Shown: positions 38,546 through 46,904 of the stretch, piece by piece
Layout: every line of letters starts with the position of its first letter
Position numbering within the stretch: position 1 is the stretch's first letter
Source of the DNA: JAEUQQ01 sp963697285
GTDB lineage: Bacteria; Acidobacteriota; Vicinamibacteria; Vicinamibacterales; JAFNAJ01
Assembly (NCBI GenBank): GCA_963697285.1
Contig: CAVONI010000001.1
Location: 186,001-250,000, forward strand
Direction: 5' to 3'
DNA length: 64,000 bases
Translations under genes and position numbers: made by a program
Notes under the pieces: model-generated
What the model was told of the DNA's origin: nothing
What the model saw: only the letters and a program-made list of their open reading frames with translations
Database searches by the model: none

Positions 38546-39601
38546 ATGAAACGTGCTATCCGTGTCTGTGCGGTACTCCTTGCGATGTTCGCCGCGGCGC
38601 CGGCCGCGGCGCAGCAACCCGCGAAGAAGATCATCTTCGACACCGACTTCGCCTTTCCGCCGCAGGACGACGCCATGGCGTTGTTCTTCGTGCTCAACAG
38701 CCCCGAACTCGACATCCTCGGCATCACGACCGTTGCCGGCAACAGGAGCCTGAACGTCGCGAACGCCGACGTCCTGAAGGTGCTCGAGGTGACGCGTCGG
38801 ACCGAGATCCCGGTCTTCCCGGGGGCGGCCAATCCTCTGCTCCACGTGGGCACCGAGTGGGACAAGCCGCGGCACGGTGGCTGGTATGCGAACCCTCCGG
38901 CGCCGGAACCTCCCGGTGGATTCGCGACGATCAAGAAGCTCGAGGCGAAGAGTGCCATCGACTTCCTCGTCGGCACGGTCATGCAGAACCCCGGGCAGGT
39001 GACCATCCTCGCGCTCGGCCCGCTGACGAACATCGCGATCGCGATCCGCATGGAGCCCAACTTCGTCCGCAACGTCAAGGAGTTGGTGATCATGGGCGGC
39101 GCCATCGCGTCGTTGCCGGATGGCGGCGGCAACCACACGCCGAACGCCGAGTTCAACTTCTACGTGGATCCCGAAGCGGCCCAGGTCGTGCTGCGGTCGG
39201 GCATCCCGATCGTGCTCTCGCCGTTGAACATCTCGCGCAAGGCGAAGTTCACGAAGGAGTCGTACGAGAAGATCGTCGCCGTCGACACGCCGATCACGCG
39301 CCTGATCAAGGAACGCATGGGGCCGGGCTTCGAGCGGCGGCCCGACAGGACCGCGCTGATGTACGACCAGATCGCGGCCGTGGCCCTGATCGATCCGACC
39401 CTGATGAAGACGGTGGAGTGGCTCGTTGACGTCGACATCAACCCCGGCCCCAACTACGGCGTCTCGGTCGGCGCCCCCGAGACGTGGCCAGGTGGAGAAG
39501 GCGCGCGAAAGATGCTGGTCCAAACCGATCTCGACTGGGACAGGTTCATCCGTCTGTATGTGGAGCGCGTGACAAGATCGCTTCCGGCTCGAAATCCGTA
39601 G
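38546..39601 (+). CDS. Exported nucleoside hydrolase
   Basis: 351 residues: signal peptide (1-23, PAAAQQ), Ca motif FDTDFAFPPQDDAMALFF with two residues more than the usual spacing, LDILGITTVAGNRS, VTILALGPLTNIAIAI, LVIMGGAIASLPDGGGNH and EFNFYVDPEAAQVV. It hydrolyses ribonucleosides to base and ribose in the periplasm. Third hydrolase in the locus and the closest to canonical. It lies between the receptor and the permease on the plus strand, 48 nt before the permease, which suggests that its products pass to that carrier. Confidence 0.9.
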   Translation: MKRAIRVCAVLLAMFAAAPAAAQQPAKKIIFDTDFAFPPQDDAMALFFVLNSPELDILGITTVAGNRSLNVANADVLKVLEVTRRTEIPVFPGAANPLLHVGTEWDKPRHGGWYANPPAPEPPGGFATIKKLEAKSAIDFLVGTVMQNPGQVTILALGPLTNIAIAIRMEPNFVRNVKELVIMGGAIASLPDGGGNHTPNAEFNFYVDPEAAQVVLRSGIPIVLSPLNISRKAKFTKESYEKIVAVDTPITRLIKERMGPGFERRPDRTALMYDQIAAVALIDPTLMKTVEWLVDVDINPGPNYGVSVGAPETWPGGEGARKMLVQTDLDWDRFIRLYVERVTRSLPARNP

Positions 39602-39649
39602 GGATGTGTGCGCGCCGCCTGGATCAGGCGTCGGCACCGGAGGAACGAC

Positions 39650-40654
39650 ATGACCGTTGTTGAGTCATACGCTGTCGCCGTGGTGATGTGCGTCATCACG
39701 ATGTTCTGCTGGGGCTCCTGGGCCAACACGCAGAAGCTGGCGAGCAAGGAGTGGCGCTTCGAGCTGTTCTACTGGGACTACGCGATCGGCGTCGTGCTGT
39801 TTTCGCTCATCCTCGCCTTCACGCTGGGGAGCACGGGCACCGCGGGACGCGGCTTCCTTGAAGACTTTGCCCAGGCTGACGGCGCGTCGCTGAGGTCTGC
39901 CTTCATCGGCGGGGTCATCTTCAACCTCTCCAACATCCTGCTGGTGGCCGCGATCGACATCGCGGGCATGGCCGTCGCCTTCCCCATCGGCGTGGGCCTC
40001 GCGCTCGTCCTGGGCGTGATCACGAACTACGTGGCCACTCCGGTGGGCAACCCGGTGTTGCTCTTCGTCGGCGTGGGGTTCGTGGTCGCGGCCATCCTGC
40101 TGTCTGCCGTGTCGTACAGCCGGCTGCCGTCGAAGGGGCAGCGGACAACAGGCAAGGGCATCGCGCTGTCAGTCGTCGCCGGCGTCCTCATGGGCTTCTT
40201 CTACCGCTTCGTGGCGGCATCGATGTCCACCGACTTCATCGACCTCGAAGCCGGCAAGCTGAGCCCGTACACGGCGATCGTGGTGTTCTCGGTAGGGCTC
40301 CTCGCGTCGAACTTCCTGTGGAACACGCTGGTGATGAAGCGGCCGTTCGTCGGCGAGCCAGTGCCGTTCGGCGACTACTTCTCGAAGGGCTCACCGCGGC
40401 TGCACCTCATCGGCATTCTCGGCGGCGCGATCTGGAACCTCGGGATGTCGCTCAGCATCATCGCCGCGGGCGCCGCGGGCTTCGCGATTTCCTACGGGCT
40501 CGGCCAGGGCGCCACGCTGGTGGCAGCCCTGTGGGGCGTCTTCATCTGGAAAGAGTTCAAGGATGCGCCCGCGGGCACGTCTCGCCTGCTCGCGCTGATG
40601 TTCGCGGCATTCGTGATCGGCCTGACGTTGATCGTCGCCGCGCGCCTGGCCTGA
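39650..40654 (+). CDS. Ten-TM permease of the DMT/ureide permease-GRP type
   Basis: 334 residues, about ten TM helices. The opening MCVITMFCWGSWANTQKLA, FELFYWDYAIGVVLFSLILAF and AAIDIAGMAVAFPIGVGLALVLGVI are those of bacterial proteins matching ureide permease/GRP sugar-transporter families in the drug/metabolite transporter superfamily. Plant ureide permeases move allantoin, uracil and xanthine; GRP proteins move glucose or ribose. After a nucleoside hydrolase, ribose or purine base import is likely, but which cannot be told. GGAGG lies 6 nt before the ATG at 39650. Last gene of the plus-strand group, ending before a strong hairpin. Confidence 0.85.
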   Translation: MTVVESYAVAVVMCVITMFCWGSWANTQKLASKEWRFELFYWDYAIGVVLFSLILAFTLGSTGTAGRGFLEDFAQADGASLRSAFIGGVIFNLSNILLVAAIDIAGMAVAFPIGVGLALVLGVITNYVATPVGNPVLLFVGVGFVVAAILLSAVSYSRLPSKGQRTTGKGIALSVVAGVLMGFFYRFVAASMSTDFIDLEAGKLSPYTAIVVFSVGLLASNFLWNTLVMKRPFVGEPVPFGDYFSKGSPRLHLIGILGGAIWNLGMSLSIIAAGAAGFAISYGLGQGATLVAALWGVFIWKEFKDAPAGTSRLLALMFAAFVIGLTLIVAARLA

Positions 40655-40719
40655 GCCGACACTGCGTGCCGGCGGGGATGCCCTCTCTGCCTTGACGGCA
40701 CTGAAACGACCTTCAGCCC

Positions 40720-40756
40720 GTTCCACTCCGCGCCGGTCCTCGACGCGGAGTGGAAC
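40720..40756. terminator. Bidirectional terminator-type hairpin
   Basis: Perfect 13-bp inverted repeat GTTCCACTCCGCG, 11-nt loop, CGCGGAGTGGAAC, midway between the convergent permease (stop 40654) and lipoprotein (stop 40789). Placement between convergent genes supports termination from both sides; no strong T-run. Confidence 0.7.
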
Positions 40757-40788
40757 CACTCAGTCCGCGCACTCCCCCCCGCAGATCC

Positions 40789-41448
40789 CTACTGCAGCGT
40801 GAAGTTGATCGTGACCGTCATGACCACCGGCACGGGCGCGCCGTTCAGGAGCGTCGGCCTGTACTCCCACTGCCGGACGGCATCGAGTGCGGCCTCGTCG
40901 AGCATTGGAACCGAGCGCAGGACCTTGGTGTCGATGACCTTCCCGTCAGGGCCAATCGTCGCCTCGATGATGACAATCCCGGAGACGCGCGCCGACCGCG
41001 CGAGCGGGGGATAGACCGGCCTGACATCCTTGATCTTCGTCGGCGGCTTGACCTTGCCTCCGACGCGGATCGCGCTGGCCCGCGCCTTCGCCCTCGCTTC
41101 GGCGTCTGCCTTCTCCCTGGCCGCCGCAGCCTCGGCCTTCACCCTGGCCGCCGTCGCATCGGTGGCCGCCTTGTCGCCCGCTGTCTTTGCAGCGGCCGCA
41201 AGCTCCTTGGCCTTGTCGTACGACTTGAACCACTTGCCTTCCTGGGTCTTCAACTCGGCATCGAGCGCTGCCCGCGCATCCTGGGCAGCCTTCAGTGCGT
41301 CGGGGGCGTACTGGCTCGCGCCGTCGGCGACGGCCTTGTCCACGGCGGCCCTGGCTGCATCCACGTCCGCGGCGGGCGGGCCCGCGCAGCCAGCGACCGT
41401 GATCGCGAGGCCCAGGACAATCGCCGGGAATCTGAGGCTGACACGCAT
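40789..41448 (-). CDS. Lipoprotein with coiled helix and TonB C-terminal domain
   Basis: 219 residues. Residues 1-21 are a lipoprotein signal with lipobox ITVAGC (Cys 21). Residues 25-125 are an Ala/Lys/Glu-rich helical rod (DAARAAVDKAVADGASQYAP and following). Residues 135-219 are a TonB-type C-terminal domain (VRPVYPPLARSARVSGIVII, VLRSVPMLDEAALDAVRQWEY). Normal TonB is anchored in the inner membrane by a TM helix; here a lipid anchor replaces it. It could bridge periplasm or interact with receptor plugs without ExbB coupling. No exbB/exbD nearby. Function is inferred from domains only. Confidence 0.82.
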   Translation of the reverse strand: MRVSLRFPAIVLGLAITVAGCAGPPAADVDAARAAVDKAVADGASQYAPDALKAAQDARAALDAELKTQEGKWFKSYDKAKELAAAAKTAGDKAATDATAARVKAEAAAAREKADAEARAKARASAIRVGGKVKPPTKIKDVRPVYPPLARSARVSGIVIIEATIGPDGKVIDTKVLRSVPMLDEAALDAVRQWEYRPTLLNGAPVPVVMTVTINFTLQ

Positions 41449-41658
41449 GAGGTGTTCCTCCCTTCAATGGTCGATCAACAGCATTGTGCGCCCGATAGCC
41501 CCGAGAATGCACTGCAGTCCGACGGCGTTGACGTCGGATTCCTGCTCTCGTGGTAAAAAGGCGTCGCCAATCGAATCCACCTCGTTTCGACCGAAGACGC
41601 GCGTGCCGCGGCTTCGCCTCGCGAGGCACGGTTGCGCATCCGCAGGAGGTCTCGCACC

Positions 41659-42483
41659 GTGACTCAGCCTTTGACGCTGATGGCCGTGCTGGCCCATCCC
41701 GACGACGAGTCGCTGGGCCTCGGCGGGACGCTGGCGAAGTACGCGTCCGAGGGCGTCGACGTGGCGCTCGTCACCGCCACCCGAGGCGAAGGCGGGCGTT
41801 TCCGCGGACACCGCGATCCGCCCGAGCACCCCGGTCCCGACGCACTGGGGGTCATCCGCGAGGCCGAACTCCGCGAGGCGGCCACCGCACTCGGGGTGCG
41901 CCACCTCGCGGTGCTCGACTACCGCGACCGCGAGTTGGACCGCGCGGATCCGCGCGAGGCGACACGACGAATCGTTCACCACGTCAGGCGACTTCGCCCG
42001 CAGGTCGTCATCACGTTCGCGCCCGACGGCGCCTACGGCCACCCCGATCACGTCGCGATCTCGCAACTGGCGACCGGTGCGGTCGTGGCCGCCGCCGACC
42101 CGTCGTTCGTCTGCGGCGAGGTGTCGCTGCCGCCACACGCCGTGTCGAAGCTCTACTACGTTGCCTGGCCCGCACCGACGTGGGCGGCCTACCAGGAAGC
42201 GTTCAGGACGCTGGTCTCGACGGTTGACGGCGTGGAGCGCCGGGTCGTGCCCTGGCCCGACTGGGCGATCACGACGGTCGTCGACACGCGTGCATGGTGG
42301 CCGACTGTCTGGCGGGCCGTGTCGTGTCACCAGTCGCAGGTCACCGCCTACGAACGCCTGGCCCATCTCTCGCCGGAGCATCACGAGGCGCTGTGGGGAT
42401 GGCAGTCGTACTACCGCGTGTTCAGCCTGGTCAACGGCGGACGCGTGCGTGAGTCCGACCTGTTCGAAGGCGTGCGTGCCTGA
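41659..42483 (+). CDS. PIG-L family deacetylase
   Basis: 274 residues from GTG 41659, chosen for GGAGG 9-12 nt upstream. The Zn motif AHPDDESLGLGG at about residue 12, RGEGGRFRGHRD, and the second metal motif YGHPDHVAIS are those of LmbE/PIG-L enzymes such as GlcNAc-PI or GlcNAc-Ins deacetylases (MshB) and bacillithiol BshB. Substrate is unknown; no thiol-biosynthesis partners are adjacent. Cytosolic (no signal). It stands alone between the divergent lipoprotein gene and a convergent AraC regulator gene. Confidence 0.88.
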   Translation: MTQPLTLMAVLAHPDDESLGLGGTLAKYASEGVDVALVTATRGEGGRFRGHRDPPEHPGPDALGVIREAELREAATALGVRHLAVLDYRDRELDRADPREATRRIVHHVRRLRPQVVITFAPDGAYGHPDHVAISQLATGAVVAAADPSFVCGEVSLPPHAVSKLYYVAWPAPTWAAYQEAFRTLVSTVDGVERRVVPWPDWAITTVVDTRAWWPTVWRAVSCHQSQVTAYERLAHLSPEHHEALWGWQSYYRVFSLVNGGRVRESDLFEGVRA

Positions 42484-42536
42484 GCAGACGTGTCGCGCGT
42501 CGGCCGCACGCGCGTGTCGGCACAGCGTCGCGCAGG

Positions 42537-43499
42537 CTACTGGCTTCGCACGCGTCGCCTGCGCCAGTGGCTCGGGGCTTCGCCGACCGCTTTCTTGAAG
42601 GCCCGGCTGAACGCCGCTTCGCTTTCGTAGCCCACCCGCTCGGCCACCGTCGCGATGCTGTCGATGCCGGTGAGCAACTCGTTGGCGGCCAGCTGCATCC
42701 GCCAGTTCGTCAGGTACTGCACGGGCGGCTGTCCCACGAACTGCGTGAAGCGCTCCGCGAGCGCCGACCGCGACAGCCCGACCTCGTGTGCGAGTCGTTC
42801 GAGCGTCCACGCGCGTGCAGGATCCCGGTGCAGGGCTGTGAGTGCTCGGCCGACGAACGGTTCCCGCAGCCCGGCCAGCCATCCCAGGCGGTCTGGCGGC
42901 AAGGCCTCGAGATACCGGCGCACGACATCGACGAACAACATCTCGCTCAACCGGCCGAGCACACAGTCGCCACCCAGCCGCGGCTCGTTCGATTCCGCGG
43001 CGGCGAAGCGCGCGAACGTGGCGATGGCGCCGCCTGCGGAATCACTCACGCGGATCACGCGCGGCAACGCCGCGAGCAACGGGTTGAACGGGCTGGCATC
43101 GCACCCGAGGAATCCGCAGACGATATGGCTCGACTCGCTCGTCGCGCCATTCATGGTGATGGCAAATGGCAGCCGGCCATCTCCGGGACGCTGAAACAGC
43201 GACGGGTCGGGCGCCTGGCGCAGGCCGGGGGCACTCGACATGGCATGCGCATCGCCGTGCGGAAACAGCACGACATCGCCCGCCGAGAGCCGGATGGGCG
43301 CTTCGCCATCCAGGCTGGCCCACGCACGTCCCCGCGTCACGACGTGGTAGGACATCAGGTGGTCTGAGCTCGGGAAGATCGATCCGACGATCGTCGCGCC
43401 AGCAGGCGACTCGGCCACCCACGGCTCCGAGGCGCGCACGTCGAAGAACACGGCTCCCGTCAGCCTGACCGCACGCAGCACATCCGACAGCGCATCCAT
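42537..43499 (-). CDS. AraC-family regulator with cupin sensor
   Basis: 320 residues. N-terminal cupin_6-type ligand domain (VGSIFPSSDHLMSYHVVTRGRAW, LSAGDVVLFPHGDAHAM) and a C-terminal pair of helix-turn-helices (WTLERLAHEVGLSRSALAERFTQFVG and SIATVAERVGYESEAAFSRAFKKAVGEAPSHWR). Start MDALSDVLR at 43499 with GGGGAG 5-9 nt upstream. Divergent from the methyltransferase gene (172-bp gap), which it most likely regulates. Effector unknown. Confidence 0.9.
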   Translation of the reverse strand: MDALSDVLRAVRLTGAVFFDVRASEPWVAESPAGATIVGSIFPSSDHLMSYHVVTRGRAWASLDGEAPIRLSAGDVVLFPHGDAHAMSSAPGLRQAPDPSLFQRPGDGRLPFAITMNGATSESSHIVCGFLGCDASPFNPLLAALPRVIRVSDSAGGAIATFARFAAAESNEPRLGGDCVLGRLSEMLFVDVVRRYLEALPPDRLGWLAGLREPFVGRALTALHRDPARAWTLERLAHEVGLSRSALAERFTQFVGQPPVQYLTNWRMQLAANELLTGIDSIATVAERVGYESEAAFSRAFKKAVGEAPSHWRRRRVRSQ

Positions 43500-43671
43500 C
43501 CCCTGCTCCCCGGACGTTCGAGCAACTGCGGCGGACGCGCGAGCAGGTCGCGCGGGGATTCGGACGCGCAGCAACGCGTCGCGGACGCAGGGTCATTCGT
43601 GCGGCCCCAGCGCCTGCCTACACTCGCTCGCAGTTCACAACGTGAAGCGATTCTAACAAGGAGGCACACCC

Positions 43672-44529
43672 ATGGTGAATGCAATCGCGTGCGCAACCGA
43701 GCCGACCATCGTCGACAGCACCCCTGCCGTCCCGTTCGAGGCCATCAAGGCACGTCAACGCGCCACATGGGCCTCCGGCGACTTCGGCATCGTCGGCACC
43801 ACCCTGCAGATTGTCGGCGAGATGCTGTGCGAGGCGGTGGACCTCCGCGCAGGATCGACGGTGCTCGACGTGGCAGCCGGCAACGGCAACTGCTCGCTGG
43901 CGGCGGCCCGGCGATGGTGTCACGTCACCTCGACCGACTACGTCCCGGCGCTCCTGAGCGACGGGCGCCGACGTGCCGAGGGCGATCGGCTGCCGATCAC
44001 GTTCCAGGATGCCGACGCCGAGGCGCTGCCGTTCGCCGACGAGGCGTTCGACGTCGTGCTGTCGTCGTTCGGCGTGATGTTCACGCCCAATCACCGCCGG
44101 GCTGCGGGGGAACTCGTGCGGGTGTGCCGCCGCGGCGGCCGGATCGGGTTGGCGAACTGGACCCCGCGCGGCTTCGTCGGCCAACTCTTCTCGGTAGTGG
44201 GGAAGTACGTGCCGCCGCCCCCGATGGTCGTGCCCCCGTCACGCTGGGGCGCCGAGGAGTACATCCACGCGCTGTTTGACGCCGAGGCCGCCGACGTCCA
44301 GGTGACGCCGCGCGACTTCATGTTCAGGTATCGTTCGGCGGCGCACTGGATTGACGTGTTCCGCACCTGGTACGGTCCCGTGCACAAGGCGTTTGCGAGC
44401 CTGCCCGCCGATGCGCAGCAGCAGCTCGCAGGTGACCTGCGCGAGCTCATCGCCGCGTTCAACACCAGCGGCGACGACACCGTGGTGGTTCCCAGCGAGT
44501 ACGTCGAAGTGGTCATCACCAGGAAGTGA
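43672..44529 (+). CDS. SAM-dependent methyltransferase (class I)
   Basis: 285 residues. Rossmann motifs: VLDVAAGNGNCSLAAA (motif I), an acidic STDYVPALL, FQDADAEALPFADEAFDVVLSSFG (motifs II/III) and LVRVCRRGGRIGLANWTP. This UbiE/Methyltransf_11 type acts on small molecules. AAGGAGG lies 6-9 nt before the ATG. Regulated probably by the divergent AraC gene. Substrate not identified. Confidence 0.87.
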   Translation: MVNAIACATEPTIVDSTPAVPFEAIKARQRATWASGDFGIVGTTLQIVGEMLCEAVDLRAGSTVLDVAAGNGNCSLAAARRWCHVTSTDYVPALLSDGRRRAEGDRLPITFQDADAEALPFADEAFDVVLSSFGVMFTPNHRRAAGELVRVCRRGGRIGLANWTPRGFVGQLFSVVGKYVPPPPMVVPPSRWGAEEYIHALFDAEAADVQVTPRDFMFRYRSAAHWIDVFRTWYGPVHKAFASLPADAQQQLAGDLRELIAAFNTSGDDTVVVPSEYVEVVITRK

Positions 44530-44642
44530 CCGTGTCAGGACGACAACTCACGGGCACGGGGGGCGGCGGCAGCCTGCGCCGTCCCCTGGGCTCTGTGCTG
44601 AGGCTATCGAATCGACAGACGCGTCGCCGCCGCGTCGGCCGC

Positions 44643-45014
44643 TCAGACGTGCTGATCGAAGAGGACAGGGTTGCCGTCGGGATCCACGGCGACGAAGCTG
44701 GCCGGCCCTGTTGTCGTCTCGTCTGCCTGCTGCACGAGCGGCACCCCTTGTGCCTTCAGCCGGCGCTGAAGGGCGCGGATGTCGGTGAACGAGTCGAGCT
44801 TCTTCGCGTTGCTGTCCCAGCCGGGGTTGAAGGTGAGCATGTTCTTCTCGAACATCCCCTGAAACAGCCCAATCACGTGATCGCCGTTCTTCAGGATCAG
44901 CCAGTTCTGTGAGGCATCCCCGGCGAAGGCCGTGAAGCCGAACGCTTCGTAGAACTTCCTCGACGCCGCGAGGTCCTTGACCGCAAGGCTGATCGAAAAC
45001 GCACCAAGGTCCAT
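44643..45014 (-). CDS. VOC/glyoxalase-like protein
   Basis: 123 residues forming a single vicinal-oxygen-chelate unit: FSISLAVKDLAASRKFYEAFGF, QNWLILKNGDHVIGLFQG, and the terminal FVAVDPDGNPVLFDQH. Members are lyases, dioxygenases or resistance proteins; a standalone unit would dimerise to form the site. Substrate not identifiable. Converges with the methyltransferase gene and is divergent from the PLP decarboxylase. Confidence 0.85.
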   Translation of the reverse strand: MDLGAFSISLAVKDLAASRKFYEAFGFTAFAGDASQNWLILKNGDHVIGLFQGMFEKNMLTFNPGWDSNAKKLDSFTDIRALQRRLKAQGVPLVQQADETTTGPASFVAVDPDGNPVLFDQHV

Positions 45015-45130
45015 GCTCGGTTCCTTTCACATGGGGAGACAGCCGGTTCCGTTGCGCGCCGGCATGCGGTTGCTCGCCGCCTTCGTTCGGGCCGGCAGGA
45101 TACCACCAGATCGATCCCGGTTTGGGAGCG

Positions 45131-45191
45131 TTGTCACGAGTGTTGTCACGCGAGCGTTGTCACGAGTTCTCACGAGCTTGTCTGACACGAG
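45131..45191 (+). repeat. Cluster of direct TTGTCACGAG repeats in a promoter region
   Basis: TTGTCACGAG at 45131-45140 and 45157-45166, variants TTGTCACGCGAG (45143-45154), TCTCACGAG (45168-45176) and TTGTCTGACACGAG (45178-45191). They lie 84-144 nt before the PLP decarboxylase start and upstream of the divergent VOC gene. Possible multi-site operator or slippage-prone sequence. Confidence 0.65.
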
Positions 45192-45274
45192 CGTGTTTGG
45201 AGCTTGTTCGGAGGCACGCGCGCCTGTACCCTCGCCGGGTTCGCATGTCGCGGCGTGATCCGGGGGCAGAGACG

Positions 45275-46669
45275 ATGACGAGTGTACTGACGGTGGCAGC
45301 GGGGCACGCCGAGGCGTACCTGCGCAGCCTGGCCGATCGGCCCGTGCACGCGACGTGGACGAGCGAACAGCTTCACGCAGCGCTCGGTGGGGCACTCGCA
45401 CCCACAGGGCAGGCGCCGGCGGATGTCATCGATCGGCTGGCTGCGGCGGCGGGCGGTACCGTGGCGACCGCCGGGCCGCGCTACTTCGGCTTCGTCGTGG
45501 GTGGGAGCCTGCCGGCGGCGGTGGCGGCCGACTGGCTGGTCTCGGCATGGGATCAGAACGCGGGCATCTACGCGCTGTCGCCCCTGGTCGCGGTTGTCGA
45601 AGATATTGTCGCCGGGTGGCTGCGAGAGCTGGCCCGCCTGCCCGAGTCGATGTCGGTGGGCTTCGTCACCGGTTGTCAGATGGCGAACTTCACGGCGCTT
45701 GCCGCCGCGCGACACCACGTCCTGCGCGAGGCGGGCTGGGATGTCGAAGCCCAGGGGCTGGCCGGCGCGCCGCGGGTGACGGTGATCACTTCGGACGAGT
45801 CGCACTACACGATCTTCATGGCGCTCCGACTGCTCGGGTTCGGTGCCGGCACGGCGCATCGCGTGCCGACCGACGGCCAGGGACGGATGCGGGCTGACGC
45901 GCTCCGCGCGGCGCTCGAACAGGTCACCGGCCCGTTCATCGTCTGCGCGCAGGCGGGCAACGTCAACACAGGTGCCTTCGATCCTGTCGCGGAGATTGCC
46001 GACGCGGTGGGCGAGAGGAATCAATGCCCCGGAACACGCGGCTGGTTGCACGTCGACGGGGCCTTTGGCCTGTGGGCGGCGACGTCGCCCGGGCGCGCGC
46101 ACCTCGTGACCGGGGTCGATCGCGCAGACTCGGTGGCCACCGACGGTCACAAGTGGCTCAACGTTCCCTACGACAGCGGCATCGTGTTCTGCGCACACCC
46201 CGAGGCGCATCGTGGCGCGATGTCGCTGTCGGCGGCCTACATCCTGGCCACCACGACGGAACGCGATGCGCACGAGTTCGTGCCCGAGGAATCGCGGCGC
46301 GGCCGCGCCGTGCCGCTCTACGCCGCGCTGCGTTCGCTGGGCACGTCTGGCGTGGCCGACATGATCGAGCGTTGCTGCCGCCACGCCGTCCGGTTGGCCG
46401 ACGCGCTCCGGGGCCATCCGCACGTGCGCATCCTCAACGATGTCGTCCTCAACCAGGTCCTTGTGCGTTTCGAGGTGCCCGGCAGGGATGCCGATGCACT
46501 CACCCGTGCGGTCATCGCGGGCGTGCAGGGCGAGGGCACGTGCTGGCTCGGCGGCACGACGTGGCACGGCGTGGCCGCCATGCGGGTGGCCGTCAGCAAC
46601 TGGTCGACCACCGATGCCGACATCGACCGGTCGGCGGCGGCGATCCTGGCGGTGCTCGCTCGCGCGTAG
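45275..46669 (+). CDS. PLP-dependent decarboxylase (group II, aromatic amino-acid type)
   Basis: 464 residues. The fold-type I decarboxylase signatures include GYFGFV-like PRYFGFVVGGSLPAA, VGFVTGCQMANFTAL, TSDESHYTIFMAL, HVDGAFGLWAATSP with the PLP-binding Asp, and the Schiff-base Lys in ATDGHKWLNVPYDSG. Relatives decarboxylate aromatic amino acids, glutamate or similar, and some are C-C lyases. The start at 45275 is uncertain; an ATG at 45245 is possible and neither has a strong ribosome site. Upstream lies the TTGTCACGAG repeat cluster. Confidence 0.88.
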   Translation: MTSVLTVAAGHAEAYLRSLADRPVHATWTSEQLHAALGGALAPTGQAPADVIDRLAAAAGGTVATAGPRYFGFVVGGSLPAAVAADWLVSAWDQNAGIYALSPLVAVVEDIVAGWLRELARLPESMSVGFVTGCQMANFTALAAARHHVLREAGWDVEAQGLAGAPRVTVITSDESHYTIFMALRLLGFGAGTAHRVPTDGQGRMRADALRAALEQVTGPFIVCAQAGNVNTGAFDPVAEIADAVGERNQCPGTRGWLHVDGAFGLWAATSPGRAHLVTGVDRADSVATDGHKWLNVPYDSGIVFCAHPEAHRGAMSLSAAYILATTTERDAHEFVPEESRRGRAVPLYAALRSLGTSGVADMIERCCRHAVRLADALRGHPHVRILNDVVLNQVLVRFEVPGRDADALTRAVIAGVQGEGTCWLGGTTWHGVAAMRVAVSNWSTTDADIDRSAAAILAVLARA

Positions 46670-46723
46670 ACGTATGCAGCACCACGCGTGACGGCGCGTT
46701 GATCATTCACGCGTCGCCGCGCC

Positions 46724-46742
46724 ACGGTATCGATACCGTTAC
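46724..46742 (+). promoter_or_regulatory. Dyad ACGGT-N6-ACCGT, site A
   Basis: ACGGTATCGATACCGT is a perfect 16-bp palindrome, extended to ACCGTTAC on the right. It is 162 nt before the exported lipase-like gene at 46905. Same dyad and spacing as sites B (49817) and C (57388). Confidence 0.6.
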
Positions 46743-46904
46743 AGGCCTGACCCGGCGCGTTGCACGCCGTACAATCCGAAGCTCGTAGCTCGCGGTACCT
46801 GCTGCGATTCGCCATGGATCCCCTCGTCCAACGCCCTGCGTGCGCAGGGCAGCGGTTCCATGCGCCGGCCGACCCGGCCCGGCGCCTTTCGCAAGGAGCG
46901 TTCG

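Noticed and set aside
45131..45191. CRISPR-like array
   Set aside because: Repeat units are 9-14 bp with 0-3 bp between them, no spacers of regular length and no cas genes.
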